A stretch of 22,505 bases of DNA from the NCBI GenBank assembly GCA_964383545.1, contig CAYLHD010000010.1, positions 1-22,505 of the forward strand, read 5' to 3'. The stretch comes from JAGYLJ01 sp964383545. Its GTDB lineage: Bacteria > Patescibacteriota > Minisyncoccia > Phycocordibacterales > UBA12079. Below, one piece after another: positions 8,249 to 15,019 of the stretch. The notes under the pieces are model-generated. The model had not been told where the DNA came from. It did no database searches and saw only the letters and a list, made by a program, of their open reading frames with translations. Positions within the stretch are counted from its first letter, which is position 1. The number at the start of each line of letters is the position of its first letter. Both the position numbers and the translations under genes were made by a program.

Positions 8249-9349
8249 TTAGAAAAACTTACTTATATCACTAAAAGTAACAACCAACATCAATAAAATT
8301 AACAAAACAAAACCAATTAAATTAAGCAGATTAGCTACCTTAGCTTTAATAGGAGAACCTTTAATTGCCTCAATTAAAACAAACAATAATCTTCCCCCAT
8401 CTAAAGCTGGCACAGGAATTAAATTAATAACTGCCAAGTTAATAGAAATTATAGACACAAAACTAAGTAAATAAATAATACCAAAATTGAATGCCTCCCC
8501 CACCATTGAAACAATCCCTATTGGACCAGACACCTGAGACAAATCAGCTGAACCAGTAATCAAACCTTTAACAAAAAAGAACAAACCAACAGTGGTATCT
8601 ATGGTCAAAGAAAAGGTTGTTTTTGCTCCTTCCCAAAAAGCTCTTATAACACCAAACTTAATAGTCCCTATCATCCCAAAAGACACCCCTACCGCTGGCT
8701 TTCCTTCGATTATACCTTCCTTTGGCGTAAGTTGAGTTAACATGTTCTCATCACCTCTTTTATAAAGCACATCTATTTCCTGTCCACCGTGAGAAGCAAT
8801 AAAATTTTCAACTCTATCTAAACCTTTTATATCTTGAACTGAATCAGAGCTTGTTTCTAAATACAAAATAACATCTCCTGCCATTAAACCAGCCTCTTCT
8901 GCTGGCGAATCTGGTAAAATACTTAGCAAAGTTAATTCTTGATTACTAATAGTTTCACCCTCAAATTGATCAACTGAAACAGGCAACCCAGACATAAAAC
9001 CAATTGAAATAAGAATCCAAGCTAACAAAAAATTAAAAGATACCCCTGCTACCAAAACAACCGCTTGGGCCCACTTAGGTCTATTACTAAATCTTCTCTC
9101 ATAATTTTTTGGTTTTTCGTCACAATCATCCTCGTCATATTCTTCCCCTAGAATTTTAACAAAACCACCAATTGGAATAAGTCCGAGTGAATATTTCGTT
9201 TCCCCTTTTTTGAAACTAAATATCCTTGGCGGAAAACCAATTGCAAACTCTTCCACGAACATCCCTGTCTTCTTAGCAAAAATAAAATGGCCCAATTCAT
9301 GGACAAAAATTAAAATACCTAGAACTACAATAAAAATTAAAATTGACAT
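8249..9349 (-). CDS. rseP: Site-2 protease, M50 family zinc metalloprotease
   Basis: Intramembrane protease that cuts transmembrane substrates, typically anti-sigma factors or signal-peptide remnants. Zinc ligands are HELGH at residues 17-21 in the first membrane helix and the LDG motif at 316-318 (IPVPALDGGRLLF). A single PDZ domain lies at about 140-210 (PDSPAEEAGLMAGDVIL). Membrane helices are seen near 1-25, 95-120, 290-312 and 340-360. At 366 aa it is a normal one-PDZ family member. It follows frr by 6 nt and ends at the palindromic terminator. Its natural substrate cannot be read from the window. Confidence 0.93.
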   Translation of the reverse strand: MSILIFIVVLGILIFVHELGHFIFAKKTGMFVEEFAIGFPPRIFSFKKGETKYSLGLIPIGGFVKILGEEYDEDDCDEKPKNYERRFSNRPKWAQAVVLVAGVSFNFLLAWILISIGFMSGLPVSVDQFEGETISNQELTLLSILPDSPAEEAGLMAGDVILYLETSSDSVQDIKGLDRVENFIASHGGQEIDVLYKRGDENMLTQLTPKEGIIEGKPAVGVSFGMIGTIKFGVIRAFWEGAKTTFSLTIDTTVGLFFFVKGLITGSADLSQVSGPIGIVSMVGEAFNFGIIYLLSFVSIISINLAVINLIPVPALDGGRLLFVLIEAIKGSPIKAKVANLLNLIGFVLLILLMLVVTFSDISKFF

Positions 9350-9355
9350 ATTTTT

Positions 9356-9907
9356 TTACTCTATTATTTCCTTCTCCTTTTTTTCAAATAATTCCACTAA
9401 CACAATTCCTTTATCATCAATAATCTTTTGCATTTCATTTTTCAATTGAAATTTTTCATCTTGACCAATCTCCCCTTCCTTTTCTTTCAATTGAAGTTCA
9501 TTCCACACTTCATCTCTTCCACCTCTTAAAGAAACTTTTGCCTGTTCTAACTTAGCCTTAGCCATCTTAACAAAATCTTGTCTCCTTTCACTGGTTAATT
9601 CTGGAAAAGACATTCTAATTCCCTTATCATCAACCGCCACTGATATCCCTAAATCAGCTTCTGTGAGAGCTTTCTCAAGAGGTTGAATCTGGGATTGATC
9701 CCAAGGACTAATACGAATTGTTTTAGCATCTTCTTTGGTAATATTAGCCACCTGATTAATTGGAGATAAAGAACCATAATTATCAACCTTAACATTATCA
9801 AGAATTGAAATAGAAGCTAAACCAGTCCTAATACCAGACAATTCTTTAATTAACCAATTCTCAATGTCAGAAACTTCTTTTTTTAATTTTTCAAAATTAT
9901 AACTCAT
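9356..9907 (-). CDS. frr: Ribosome recycling factor
   Basis: Splits the post-termination ribosome together with EF-G. The 183 aa match the family's length. Recognisable blocks are ELSGIRTGLASISILDNVKV, the hinge and domain II region NQVANITKEDAKTIRISPWD, and the C-terminal helix block LTSERRQDFVKMAKAKLEQAK. The usual upstream partner pyrH is absent. rseP follows after 6 nt, so the two are co-transcribed. The 158-bp upstream region is A+T-rich, with no clear promoter of the type seen elsewhere here. Confidence 0.96.
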   Translation of the reverse strand: MSYNFEKLKKEVSDIENWLIKELSGIRTGLASISILDNVKVDNYGSLSPINQVANITKEDAKTIRISPWDQSQIQPLEKALTEADLGISVAVDDKGIRMSFPELTSERRQDFVKMAKAKLEQAKVSLRGGRDEVWNELQLKEKEGEIGQDEKFQLKNEMQKIIDDKGIVLVELFEKKEKEIIE

Positions 9908-10065
9908 ATTTACACTGTTAAATAAGATTTAATCTTATATTAATTAATAACTCATTAAATAATAACATTTCTCATAAAAATAACTAACTTTCTCTTTTTA
10001 TATATTTTCACTAAAACAAATTCAATCGAATAATTATAACAAATTTTAATGTATTTAATAGGATT

Positions 10066-10929
10066 TTAATCCCTCGCTAACAAAGCATCAATTTCTTTTA
10101 AAGTAACTTCTCTTTTCTCTTCAGAGATGCCAACTAAATTAAAAATTCTTTCCCCTCCTTGCTTTAGCTCACGACATAGCACAATATTCTTTTTTAGAAA
10201 TAACTTCTTTTCATATTTACTCAAAGACTCTAAACAAGTCAATGGATATAATTTTGCATCAGTTATAATTTTATGCAAACTTCCACCTTCTGGATAATTC
10301 CAACTAATTAAACTTAGGTCGGTACAACATTCAGAGTACTTAATAGCCTTACTAGTAAATTTAGTGTTAGTCACTAACCAAAACTTTTTATCAAGACCTT
10401 TCTTAACATTATTCCAAAATTCACTTTTTCTTATGTCATCACATCTTTCTTTCACATAAAGAATAACTTTCAAATCTGACTTCATCCCTTGCTTATTATG
10501 AAACTTAACCTCTGCCATTATGAATTCCTTATCACTTTCAGCGATTACATCAATCTCATGAGATATACATAAACCCTTTATATTTTGCCTTAGTCGCACT
10601 TTATGACCAGTGGCTTTCAACATAGCAGCCACAAAATCTTCAAAAGAAAAACCGTCTGGACCTAAATCCATTACAGCTCTTCTTACAGAATATTTCACAG
10701 CAGATGAAGCCCCTTCAATGTCACTCAATGTTTTAAAAGCAGCTCTATAAATCTCAGCTGTTGTCATGCCATCGGTTAACTCTTGCTGGACATTCCCCAA
10801 CACCTCAACAATAGCTTTTGAACCAGCTCCAGCTCTCCGTAAAGAATTTTCTAATTTAGAACTTAAAAAAATCTCTTTCTCACCATTTGCTTTAATTATA
10901 TAAATTTGTTTGTCGTTCTCTTTTTCCAT
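10066..10929 (-). CDS. ATP-cone domain fused to a PD-(D/E)XK (Mrr-like) nuclease
   Basis: Residues about 7-95 are an ATP-cone, the nucleotide-sensing module best known from NrdR and ribonucleotide reductase, with KANGEKEIFLSSKLENSLRRAG and VKYSVRRAVMDLGPDG. Residues about 96-210 look like a restriction-endonuclease fold: FEDFVAAMLKATGH, then D127 in HEIDV and E140-V-K142 in MAEVKFH, a complete D...ExK site. A WLVTNTKFTSKA strand follows, as in Mrr-like nucleases. The last 70 residues are unassigned. The fusion suggests a nuclease gated by ATP/dATP. It is a single gene with its own extended -10 promoter and no methylase neighbour. Target, DNA or RNA, is unknown. Confidence 0.8.
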   Translation of the reverse strand: MEKENDKQIYIIKANGEKEIFLSSKLENSLRRAGAGSKAIVEVLGNVQQELTDGMTTAEIYRAAFKTLSDIEGASSAVKYSVRRAVMDLGPDGFSFEDFVAAMLKATGHKVRLRQNIKGLCISHEIDVIAESDKEFIMAEVKFHNKQGMKSDLKVILYVKERCDDIRKSEFWNNVKKGLDKKFWLVTNTKFTSKAIKYSECCTDLSLISWNYPEGGSLHKIITDAKLYPLTCLESLSKYEKKLFLKKNIVLCRELKQGGERIFNLVGISEEKREVTLKEIDALLARD

Positions 10930-10935
10930 TCCTAC

Positions 10936-10944
10936 ATTATATCA
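10936..10944 (-). promoter_or_regulatory. Extended -10 promoter of the ATP-cone gene, predicted leaderless
   Basis: On the minus strand TG-A-TATAAT (10944-10936) is followed by 6 nt (GTAGGA) and the ATG. The -35 is weak. GTAGGA touches the ATG, too close to work as a normal Shine-Dalgarno. Confidence 0.55.
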
Positions 10945-10970
10945 AAAAATCATATCAAAAACCAAAAATT

Positions 10971-10997
10971 AAATCAGAAGATTGAACCTTTTGATTT
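10971..10997. repeat. Diverged palindrome at the mnmA stop
   Basis: Twelve-base arms (10971-10982 and 10986-10997) with two mismatches surround a TGA loop. The loop and central AGAT-TGA-A pattern match the palindrome at 12924-12944. The right arm overlaps the mnmA stop codon (10996-10998), as the palindromes near tktN and rpiB touch their gene ends. Confidence 0.5.
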
Positions 10998-12054
10998 ATT
11001 TAACCACCCCACCGCCTAGACAAATTTCTCCATCATAAAAAACAATTGATTGTCCTCGGTCTACATTTTGAAAAACATAAAATTCAACTACAAACTTTCC
11101 ATCTTTCTCAATCAAACGACAATCCTGTAAAATTTGGCGATACCTCACTTTAGCCTTATATTCCTTGCTCAAATCAGGTATCTCTCCAGAAATCCAGTTC
11201 ACCTCCCCCACCTCAATCTTCAAAGATTTATCTGAAAAATTTCCTGCTACAATATTTGAAACCATCAACTCATTTTTTTCTAAATCTTTTTTAACAATAT
11301 AATAGGGCTTATCATCAGTTCCCTTTTTGGTAATCAAAAACCCATGTCTCTGACCAAGGGTATAATAAAAAACACCATCATGTTCTCCAATAACTTCACC
11401 CTTCTCGTTCAATACTTCTCCTTTTTTTTGTGGAATAAACCTCTCTAAAAATTCCTTCATATCAACCTTACCCACAAAACATAAACCTTGACTATCCTTT
11501 TTCTGGGCAGTTGATAATTTAAATTTCTTTGCCATTTCTCGAACCTTAATCTTTTCATAACCACCAATAGGGAACAAACAATATTTTAATTGTTCTTTAG
11601 TTAAAGTCCACAAAAAATAAGATTGGTCTTTATTCTTATCAACCCCAGTTAACAACTTCCCATCCTCAAGTCTTACATAATGTCCCGTCGCAACATGATC
11701 AGCACCATTTTCAAGAGCAAAATCTAAAAAAGCTCCAAATTTTATTTTCTTATTACACATTACATCAGGATTAGGAGTTCTCCCATTTTTATACCCATCA
11801 ACCATATAGTCAAATACACCTTTCTTATATTCTTCCTCTAAATCCAAATCTAAAAACTGCACTCCCAAAGTCGCACAAACTCTCATAGCATCAAGGCGGT
11901 CTTCCTTCCATTGGCACTCTACAAAATCAGGTTGCCAAACCTTAATAAAAACACCCGTTACGTCGTAACCTTGTTCCTTCAAAATAGCCATGGTGGTAGA
12001 AGAATCAACTCCGCCCGAAGCTCCAACAAAAACTTTTTTTTTCTTAATTTCCAT
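10996..12054 (-). CDS. mnmA: tRNA-specific 2-thiouridylase MnmA
   Basis: Thiolates U34 of Lys, Glu and Gln tRNAs. Visible are the PP-loop ATP site SGGVDSS (residues 13-19), the first catalytic Cys in PNPDVMCNKKIKFG (C100), and the second in SQGLCFVG about 95 residues later. The C-terminal half has the family's YYTLGQRHG and a beta-barrel ending in GGGVVK. The 352 aa are normal. It is a single gene with its own promoter and a palindrome at its stop. The RAYT gene lies upstream on the same strand, separated by about 135 bp. Confidence 0.96.
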   Translation of the reverse strand: MEIKKKKVFVGASGGVDSSTTMAILKEQGYDVTGVFIKVWQPDFVECQWKEDRLDAMRVCATLGVQFLDLDLEEEYKKGVFDYMVDGYKNGRTPNPDVMCNKKIKFGAFLDFALENGADHVATGHYVRLEDGKLLTGVDKNKDQSYFLWTLTKEQLKYCLFPIGGYEKIKVREMAKKFKLSTAQKKDSQGLCFVGKVDMKEFLERFIPQKKGEVLNEKGEVIGEHDGVFYYTLGQRHGFLITKKGTDDKPYYIVKKDLEKNELMVSNIVAGNFSDKSLKIEVGEVNWISGEIPDLSKEYKAKVRYRQILQDCRLIEKDGKFVVEFYVFQNVDRGQSIVFYDGEICLGGGVVK

Positions 12055-12060
12055 GTATTA

Positions 12061-12089
12061 ACATTAATAGAAAAACCTTTCTATGTAAA
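12061..12089 (-). promoter_or_regulatory. Candidate mnmA promoter, predicted leaderless
   Basis: The minus strand has TTTACA (12089-12084), a 17-nt spacer and TAATGT (12066-12061), then 6 nt to the ATG. It is weaker than the other promoters but has the same -10 to ATG distance. Confidence 0.45.
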
Positions 12090-12101
12090 GATTTTATTTG
12101 T

Positions 12102-12141
12102 GCCTTTGAGGATCTATCTGTCGACAGGCAAAATTAGACCT
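12102..12141. repeat. Diverged family 2 palindromic element, inverted
   Basis: Read on the minus strand it runs GGAGGTCTAA, an inner palindrome CTGTCGACAG (12118-12127) and ATCCTCAAAGG. This parallels the element at 72-112 (GGAGGTTGAA, CTGCCGGCAG, GCTCCAAGG). The inner palindrome is intact, though its bases differ, and the outer arms are decayed. It lies between mnmA and the transposase gene. Confidence 0.5.
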
Positions 12142-12190
12142 CCGTAAATTTATAACACTAATAACTAGACTATAAATTTTTCCATATCTA

Positions 12191-12910
12191 TTACTTCTTT
12201 ACTAAACTAGATTTTTTATTATCTTTTACAATCTCATCTATTGCTTCACTAATATTTATACCTTTCTGCAACCATCCCTTGATTTCTTTTTTATGTTCCT
12301 CTTCGTCACCTAAAATAACTGATAAAAATTCCTTATCAATTACAGAAGGAAAATTTTTCTTACCAACATAATCCAATAAACTACTCCATCTGTAATTCTC
12401 TAAAAACTTCCAATCTTCGGAGGTTGAACCTCCAAAAATTTTCATAGGATTAAGATGAATATAAATAGGAAGATATCGAAGATGTTCTTCTCTCTCAACT
12501 AAAACTGCTTTATAATTTCCCTGGAACAAACTCCCTACTCTCTCATATTTTTTATTAAAACTCATCGTATAACCAGTCCCCAACTTTTGCATAAACTTTG
12601 GTATTCCATCATCCGTTTTTTGTCTTAACAATAAATGAAAATGATTTGGCATCAACACAAAAGCCAATATCTCTGTTAATTTTTTTCTTTCTGTCTTTCT
12701 TCTCCTTTGGTTCTCAATCTTAGAAAATTCAACCTGTGGAGGTTGGACCTCCACAGATTTTTTATTTGTTACCAAATTTTCATCGTTAAACTCAAATAAA
12801 TCATGAATAAACTGAAACCTATCATGATCATCCATAAAAATATCTCGTTTCTCCACTCCACGATTATAAACATGATAAATATGATCGTTCAAAAATTGAG
12901 GTTTTTTCAT
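12191..12910 (-). CDS. REP-associated tyrosine transposase (RAYT, Y1/HUH family)
   Basis: Single-strand transposase or nuclease of the IS200-like Y1 superfamily, the kind linked to dispersed REP palindromes. It begins with the typical DHIYHVYNRGVEKRDIF and has the HUH pair H90-F-H92 in VLMPNHFHLLL. A likely catalytic Tyr is Y114 in GTGYTMSFNKKY, followed by GSLFQGNYK and a YIHLNPMK block. At 239 aa it is of normal size. No second ORF and no IS-type ends are seen, which fits a domesticated RAYT. Two palindromes lie in frame inside it: residues about 52-60 (SVEVQPPQV) and about 158-166 (KIFGGSTSE). More copies lie just upstream. The reading frame is unbroken, so it may be active. Confidence 0.88.
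   Translation of the reverse strand: MKKPQFLNDHIYHVYNRGVEKRDIFMDDHDRFQFIHDLFEFNDENLVTNKKSVEVQPPQVEFSKIENQRRRKTERKKLTEILAFVLMPNHFHLLLRQKTDDGIPKFMQKLGTGYTMSFNKKYERVGSLFQGNYKAVLVEREEHLRYLPIYIHLNPMKIFGGSTSEDWKFLENYRWSSLLDYVGKKNFPSVIDKEFLSVILGDEEEHKKEIKGWLQKGINISEAIDEIVKDNKKSSLVKK
12419..12433. repeat. Family 1 palindrome inside the transposase gene (copy 1)
   Basis: GGAGGT-TGA-ACCTCC with 6-bp arms, read through in frame to give GGSTSE in the transposase. It lies between the YIHLNPMK block and ENYRWSS, where relatives vary in length. The left flank CTTC is shared with the copies at 12924 (minus strand) and 15662. Confidence 0.65.
12734..12756. repeat. Family 1 palindrome inside the transposase gene (copy 2)
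   Basis: Ten-base arms CTGTGGAGGT/ACCTCCACAG surround a TGG loop, followed by the tail ATTTTTTATTT. The tail is shared with the copy at 12975; the copy at 8098 has ATTTTTT. Translated in frame on the minus strand it gives SVEVQPPQV (about residues 52-60), in the variable stretch before the HUH motif. Confidence 0.85.
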
Positions 12911-12923
12911 ATTATGTTTTTCA

Positions 12924-12944
12924 TTCGGAGATTGAATCTCCGAA
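12924..12944. repeat. Palindrome just upstream of the transposase gene
   Basis: Nine-base perfect arms TTCGGAGAT/ATCTCCGAA with a TGA loop, 13 bp upstream of the transposase ATG. It is a variant of the GGAGGT core. In the transcript it would form a hairpin in the 5' region and could affect expression. Confidence 0.75.
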
Positions 12945-12974
12945 GATTAATATTCTCTAAAAAAATTATTAAAG

Positions 12975-12995
12975 TGTGGAGGTCCAACCTCCACA
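12975..12995. repeat. Family 1 palindrome after the tktN stop
   Basis: Nine-base arms TGTGGAGGT/ACCTCCACA with a CCA loop, followed by GATTTTTTATTT, which runs into the tktN stop codon at 13002-13004. Compared with the copy at 12734 the loop is the complement (CCA against TGG). Confidence 0.8.
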
Positions 12996-13001
12996 GATTT
13001 T

Positions 13002-13835
13002 TTATTTATCTTTAGTGGGAACTTTTCCGTGCCAATGGTAGTCATTTTCAAATTCAGGAAAACCTTTTCCAGGAATTGTGTGAGCTATAATAACCGTTGG
13101 TCGAGTTTCACTAAAGGGTAATAAAGCTATCTTTTTTGCAATTTCCACTGCTTCAAGAATTTGTTTAAAATCATGACCATCTATTTCCAAAACTTGCCAA
13201 TTAAATGATTCTAACTTTTCATGCAACGGTTCCAAGGGCATTACTTGTTTAACTTCACCACTAATCTGAATATTATTTCTATCAATAATAACAACAAGAT
13301 TTCCTAATTTTTCCTTACCAGCCAACATCAAAGCTTCCCAAACCTGTCCCTCCTGCATTTCTCCATCAGACATCAAACAATAAAAAAACTTTTTATTTTT
13401 CTTCGATTCTAAATCAGAAAAATAATTTATTCGATCAGCCAGAGCCATTCCAACAGCTTGCGAAAGACCTGAACCTAATGGTCCAGAACTTGTTTCAATT
13501 CCCTTTAGCCATTCTCTATGTGGATGACCTTGCAAAACTGAACCAAACTTTCTTAATTCTCTTAATTTACTTTTTGGAAAATAACCAGCCTCTGCCATAG
13601 TTACATATAAAGCAGGGCAAGTATGACCATGAGAAAGAATCAATCTATCCCTTTCATCCCAATCTGGATTACTTGCATCATGTTTTAAAATATTAAAATA
13701 CATAGCTACAAAAATATCCACCATACCTAAAGAACCAGCGATATGACCAGAACCAGCTTCTTTTAACATTTCAACCACTTCAGTCATAACCAAAGTTGAA
13801 ACATTTTTTAATTTATCAATTGTTTTATTCTCCAT
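13002..13835 (-). CDS. Transketolase, N-terminal (TPP pyrophosphate-binding) subunit
   Basis: Half of a split transketolase, which moves two-carbon units in the non-oxidative pentose phosphate pathway. The 277 aa hold the TPP pyrophosphate/Mg domain: GSGHIAGSLGMVDI, ILSHGHTCPALY, SSGPLGSGLSQAVGMAL, the Mg motif SDGEMQEG (usually GDGE), IIDRNNIQ and the C-terminal IPGKGFPEFENDYHWHGKVP. The partner carrying the pyrimidine-binding domain normally follows directly. Here a palindrome and the RAYT gene follow instead, and no C-terminal subunit is seen in the window. The 5' end overlaps rpe by 11 bp. Confidence 0.92.
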   Translation of the reverse strand: MENKTIDKLKNVSTLVMTEVVEMLKEAGSGHIAGSLGMVDIFVAMYFNILKHDASNPDWDERDRLILSHGHTCPALYVTMAEAGYFPKSKLRELRKFGSVLQGHPHREWLKGIETSSGPLGSGLSQAVGMALADRINYFSDLESKKNKKFFYCLMSDGEMQEGQVWEALMLAGKEKLGNLVVIIDRNNIQISGEVKQVMPLEPLHEKLESFNWQVLEIDGHDFKQILEAVEIAKKIALLPFSETRPTVIIAHTIPGKGFPEFENDYHWHGKVPTKDK

Positions 13836-14523
13836 ATTTTCTAAATTCTCTCATTATATCAGCAATCTCTTCAGCTTCGTTATTACCAAATAAAGCTGAC
13901 CCAACTACCAAACGATTAGCTCCTGCAAGAATTAAACTTTTGGCATTTTTTAAATTAACTCCTCCATCTACTGAAATAATAACTTCAGGATTATTTTCTC
14001 GAAAAACCCTTATTTTTTTCAACACCTCTGGATTAAACTTTTCTCCTTGATAACCAACTTTACTAATCCCCATAAATTGAAAAAAATCAGCATCTCTAAC
14101 ATATTGATCTAAACATTTCGTTGGTATTTCTAAATTTACAGAAAAACCAAATTGAGTTGACTCCACATCAAAATTATTAAATAACTCACTTGGAAATTGT
14201 TCACCCAGACTTTTAATATTTAAAACTATTCTTTTAACTCCAATCTTCTGAAACTTAGCCACTAAATCTTTTGAATCTTTCACAAATAAATCAATTTCAA
14301 AATCAAAATTATCACCAAATTTAATCAACTCTTCAAAAGAATTACCTTCAGAAAAAGGCCAAGTTTTAGCTGGTACAAATAATCCATCACAAAGATCTAC
14401 TTGAACAATTGGTTTTTCTTTATCACCTAAAATTGAAAAAACGTCTTTCAAAAGAGCTAACTTTCTTTCTAAATCATCAAAATCTTTAGGTAAAATAGCT
14501 GGAATTATTTCTATGTTTTTCAT
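13825..14523 (-). CDS. Ribulose-phosphate 3-epimerase-like TIM barrel, altered metal site
   Basis: Interconverts ribulose-5-P and xylulose-5-P in the family. Barrel landmarks are IIPAILPKDFDDLE, VQVDLCDGLFVPAKTWPF, GVKRIVLNIKS, GISKVGYQGEKFNP, IISVDGGVNLKNA and LVVGSALFG. The 232 aa are normal. In standard Rpe two His and two Asp hold the metal. Here the HxD His is Gln41 (QVD), and the His of DVHLMV is Asp78 (EIDLFV). The two Asp positions remain. It may use a different metal shell or act on a different sugar. It sits between rpiB and tktN, which supports a pentose-phosphate role. It overlaps tktN and lies 14 nt after rpiB. Confidence 0.8.
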   Translation of the reverse strand: MKNIEIIPAILPKDFDDLERKLALLKDVFSILGDKEKPIVQVDLCDGLFVPAKTWPFSEGNSFEELIKFGDNFDFEIDLFVKDSKDLVAKFQKIGVKRIVLNIKSLGEQFPSELFNNFDVESTQFGFSVNLEIPTKCLDQYVRDADFFQFMGISKVGYQGEKFNPEVLKKIRVFRENNPEVIISVDGGVNLKNAKSLILAGANRLVVGSALFGNNEAEEIADIMREFRKYGE

Positions 14524-14537
14524 AAGTTATCCACAAT

Positions 14538-14999
14538 TTAGAGAGAGGCCTTGCCTCTCAGTAACTTTATTTTTGCTAAACGACGTAAATGACGTTCTTC
14601 ACCCGCAAAAGATGTCTCTAACCACAATTTTACGGCTTTTTTAGCCTTTCTAATTGAAAGAAACCTTGCTCCCAATGACAAAATGTTAGCATTATTATGC
14701 TCCCGAGAAAGTTTTATAATATCCAAATTATTAGCACAATAAACAGCAGCTCTCACTCCTTCAAAACGATTAGCCACCATCGCTTCACCTTGTCCAGAAC
14801 CACCAATTATAATACCTTTTAAATCATCATTTTCAGAAATTTCACGAGCTAGAGGTGCAACAAAATCAGGATAATCATCCTCTTGTAAATACTTAAAAGA
14901 ACCCTTGTCCTCAACTTCATAATCTATTTTAGTAAGATAAGAAATTAATTCTTTTTTTAATTCATACCCCGCATGGTCAGATGCAATTAATATTTTCAT
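14538..14999 (-). CDS. rpiB: Ribose-5-phosphate isomerase B
   Basis: Interconverts ribose-5-P and ribulose-5-P. The 153 aa match the LacAB/RpiB family: IASDHAGYELK at the start (D8, H9), GIIIGGSGQGEAMVANR at 62-78, and REHNNANIL with H101. The usual catalytic Cys (CGTG) is Gly66. Glu72 sits where the Mycobacterium-type RpiB has its catalytic Glu (GGSGNGE), so this is likely a Glu-type enzyme and not a dead one. The last residues (RGKASL) and the region up to the stop are encoded by a short palindrome. It lies between gapdh (20 nt) and rpe (14 nt). Confidence 0.92.
   Translation of the reverse strand: MKILIASDHAGYELKKELISYLTKIDYEVEDKGSFKYLQEDDYPDFVAPLAREISENDDLKGIIIGGSGQGEAMVANRFEGVRAAVYCANNLDIIKLSREHNNANILSLGARFLSIRKAKKAVKLWLETSFAGEERHLRRLAKIKLLRGKASL
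14543..14559. repeat. Short palindrome forming the rpiB 3' end
   Basis: GAGAGGC-CTT-GCCTCTC, 7-bp arms, 3-nt loop. It encodes part of the RpiB tail RGKASL and abuts the stop codon at 14538. Its layout (3-nt loop, gene-end position) matches the other palindromes. Confidence 0.5.
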
Positions 15000-15019
15000 A
15001 TTTATTTATTCTGTTTAAC

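Noticed and set aside
12191..12910. Full IS200/IS605 insertion sequence
   Set aside because: No TnpB/IscB partner is present and no matching left and right end hairpins bracket the gene; a RAYT is the better fit.
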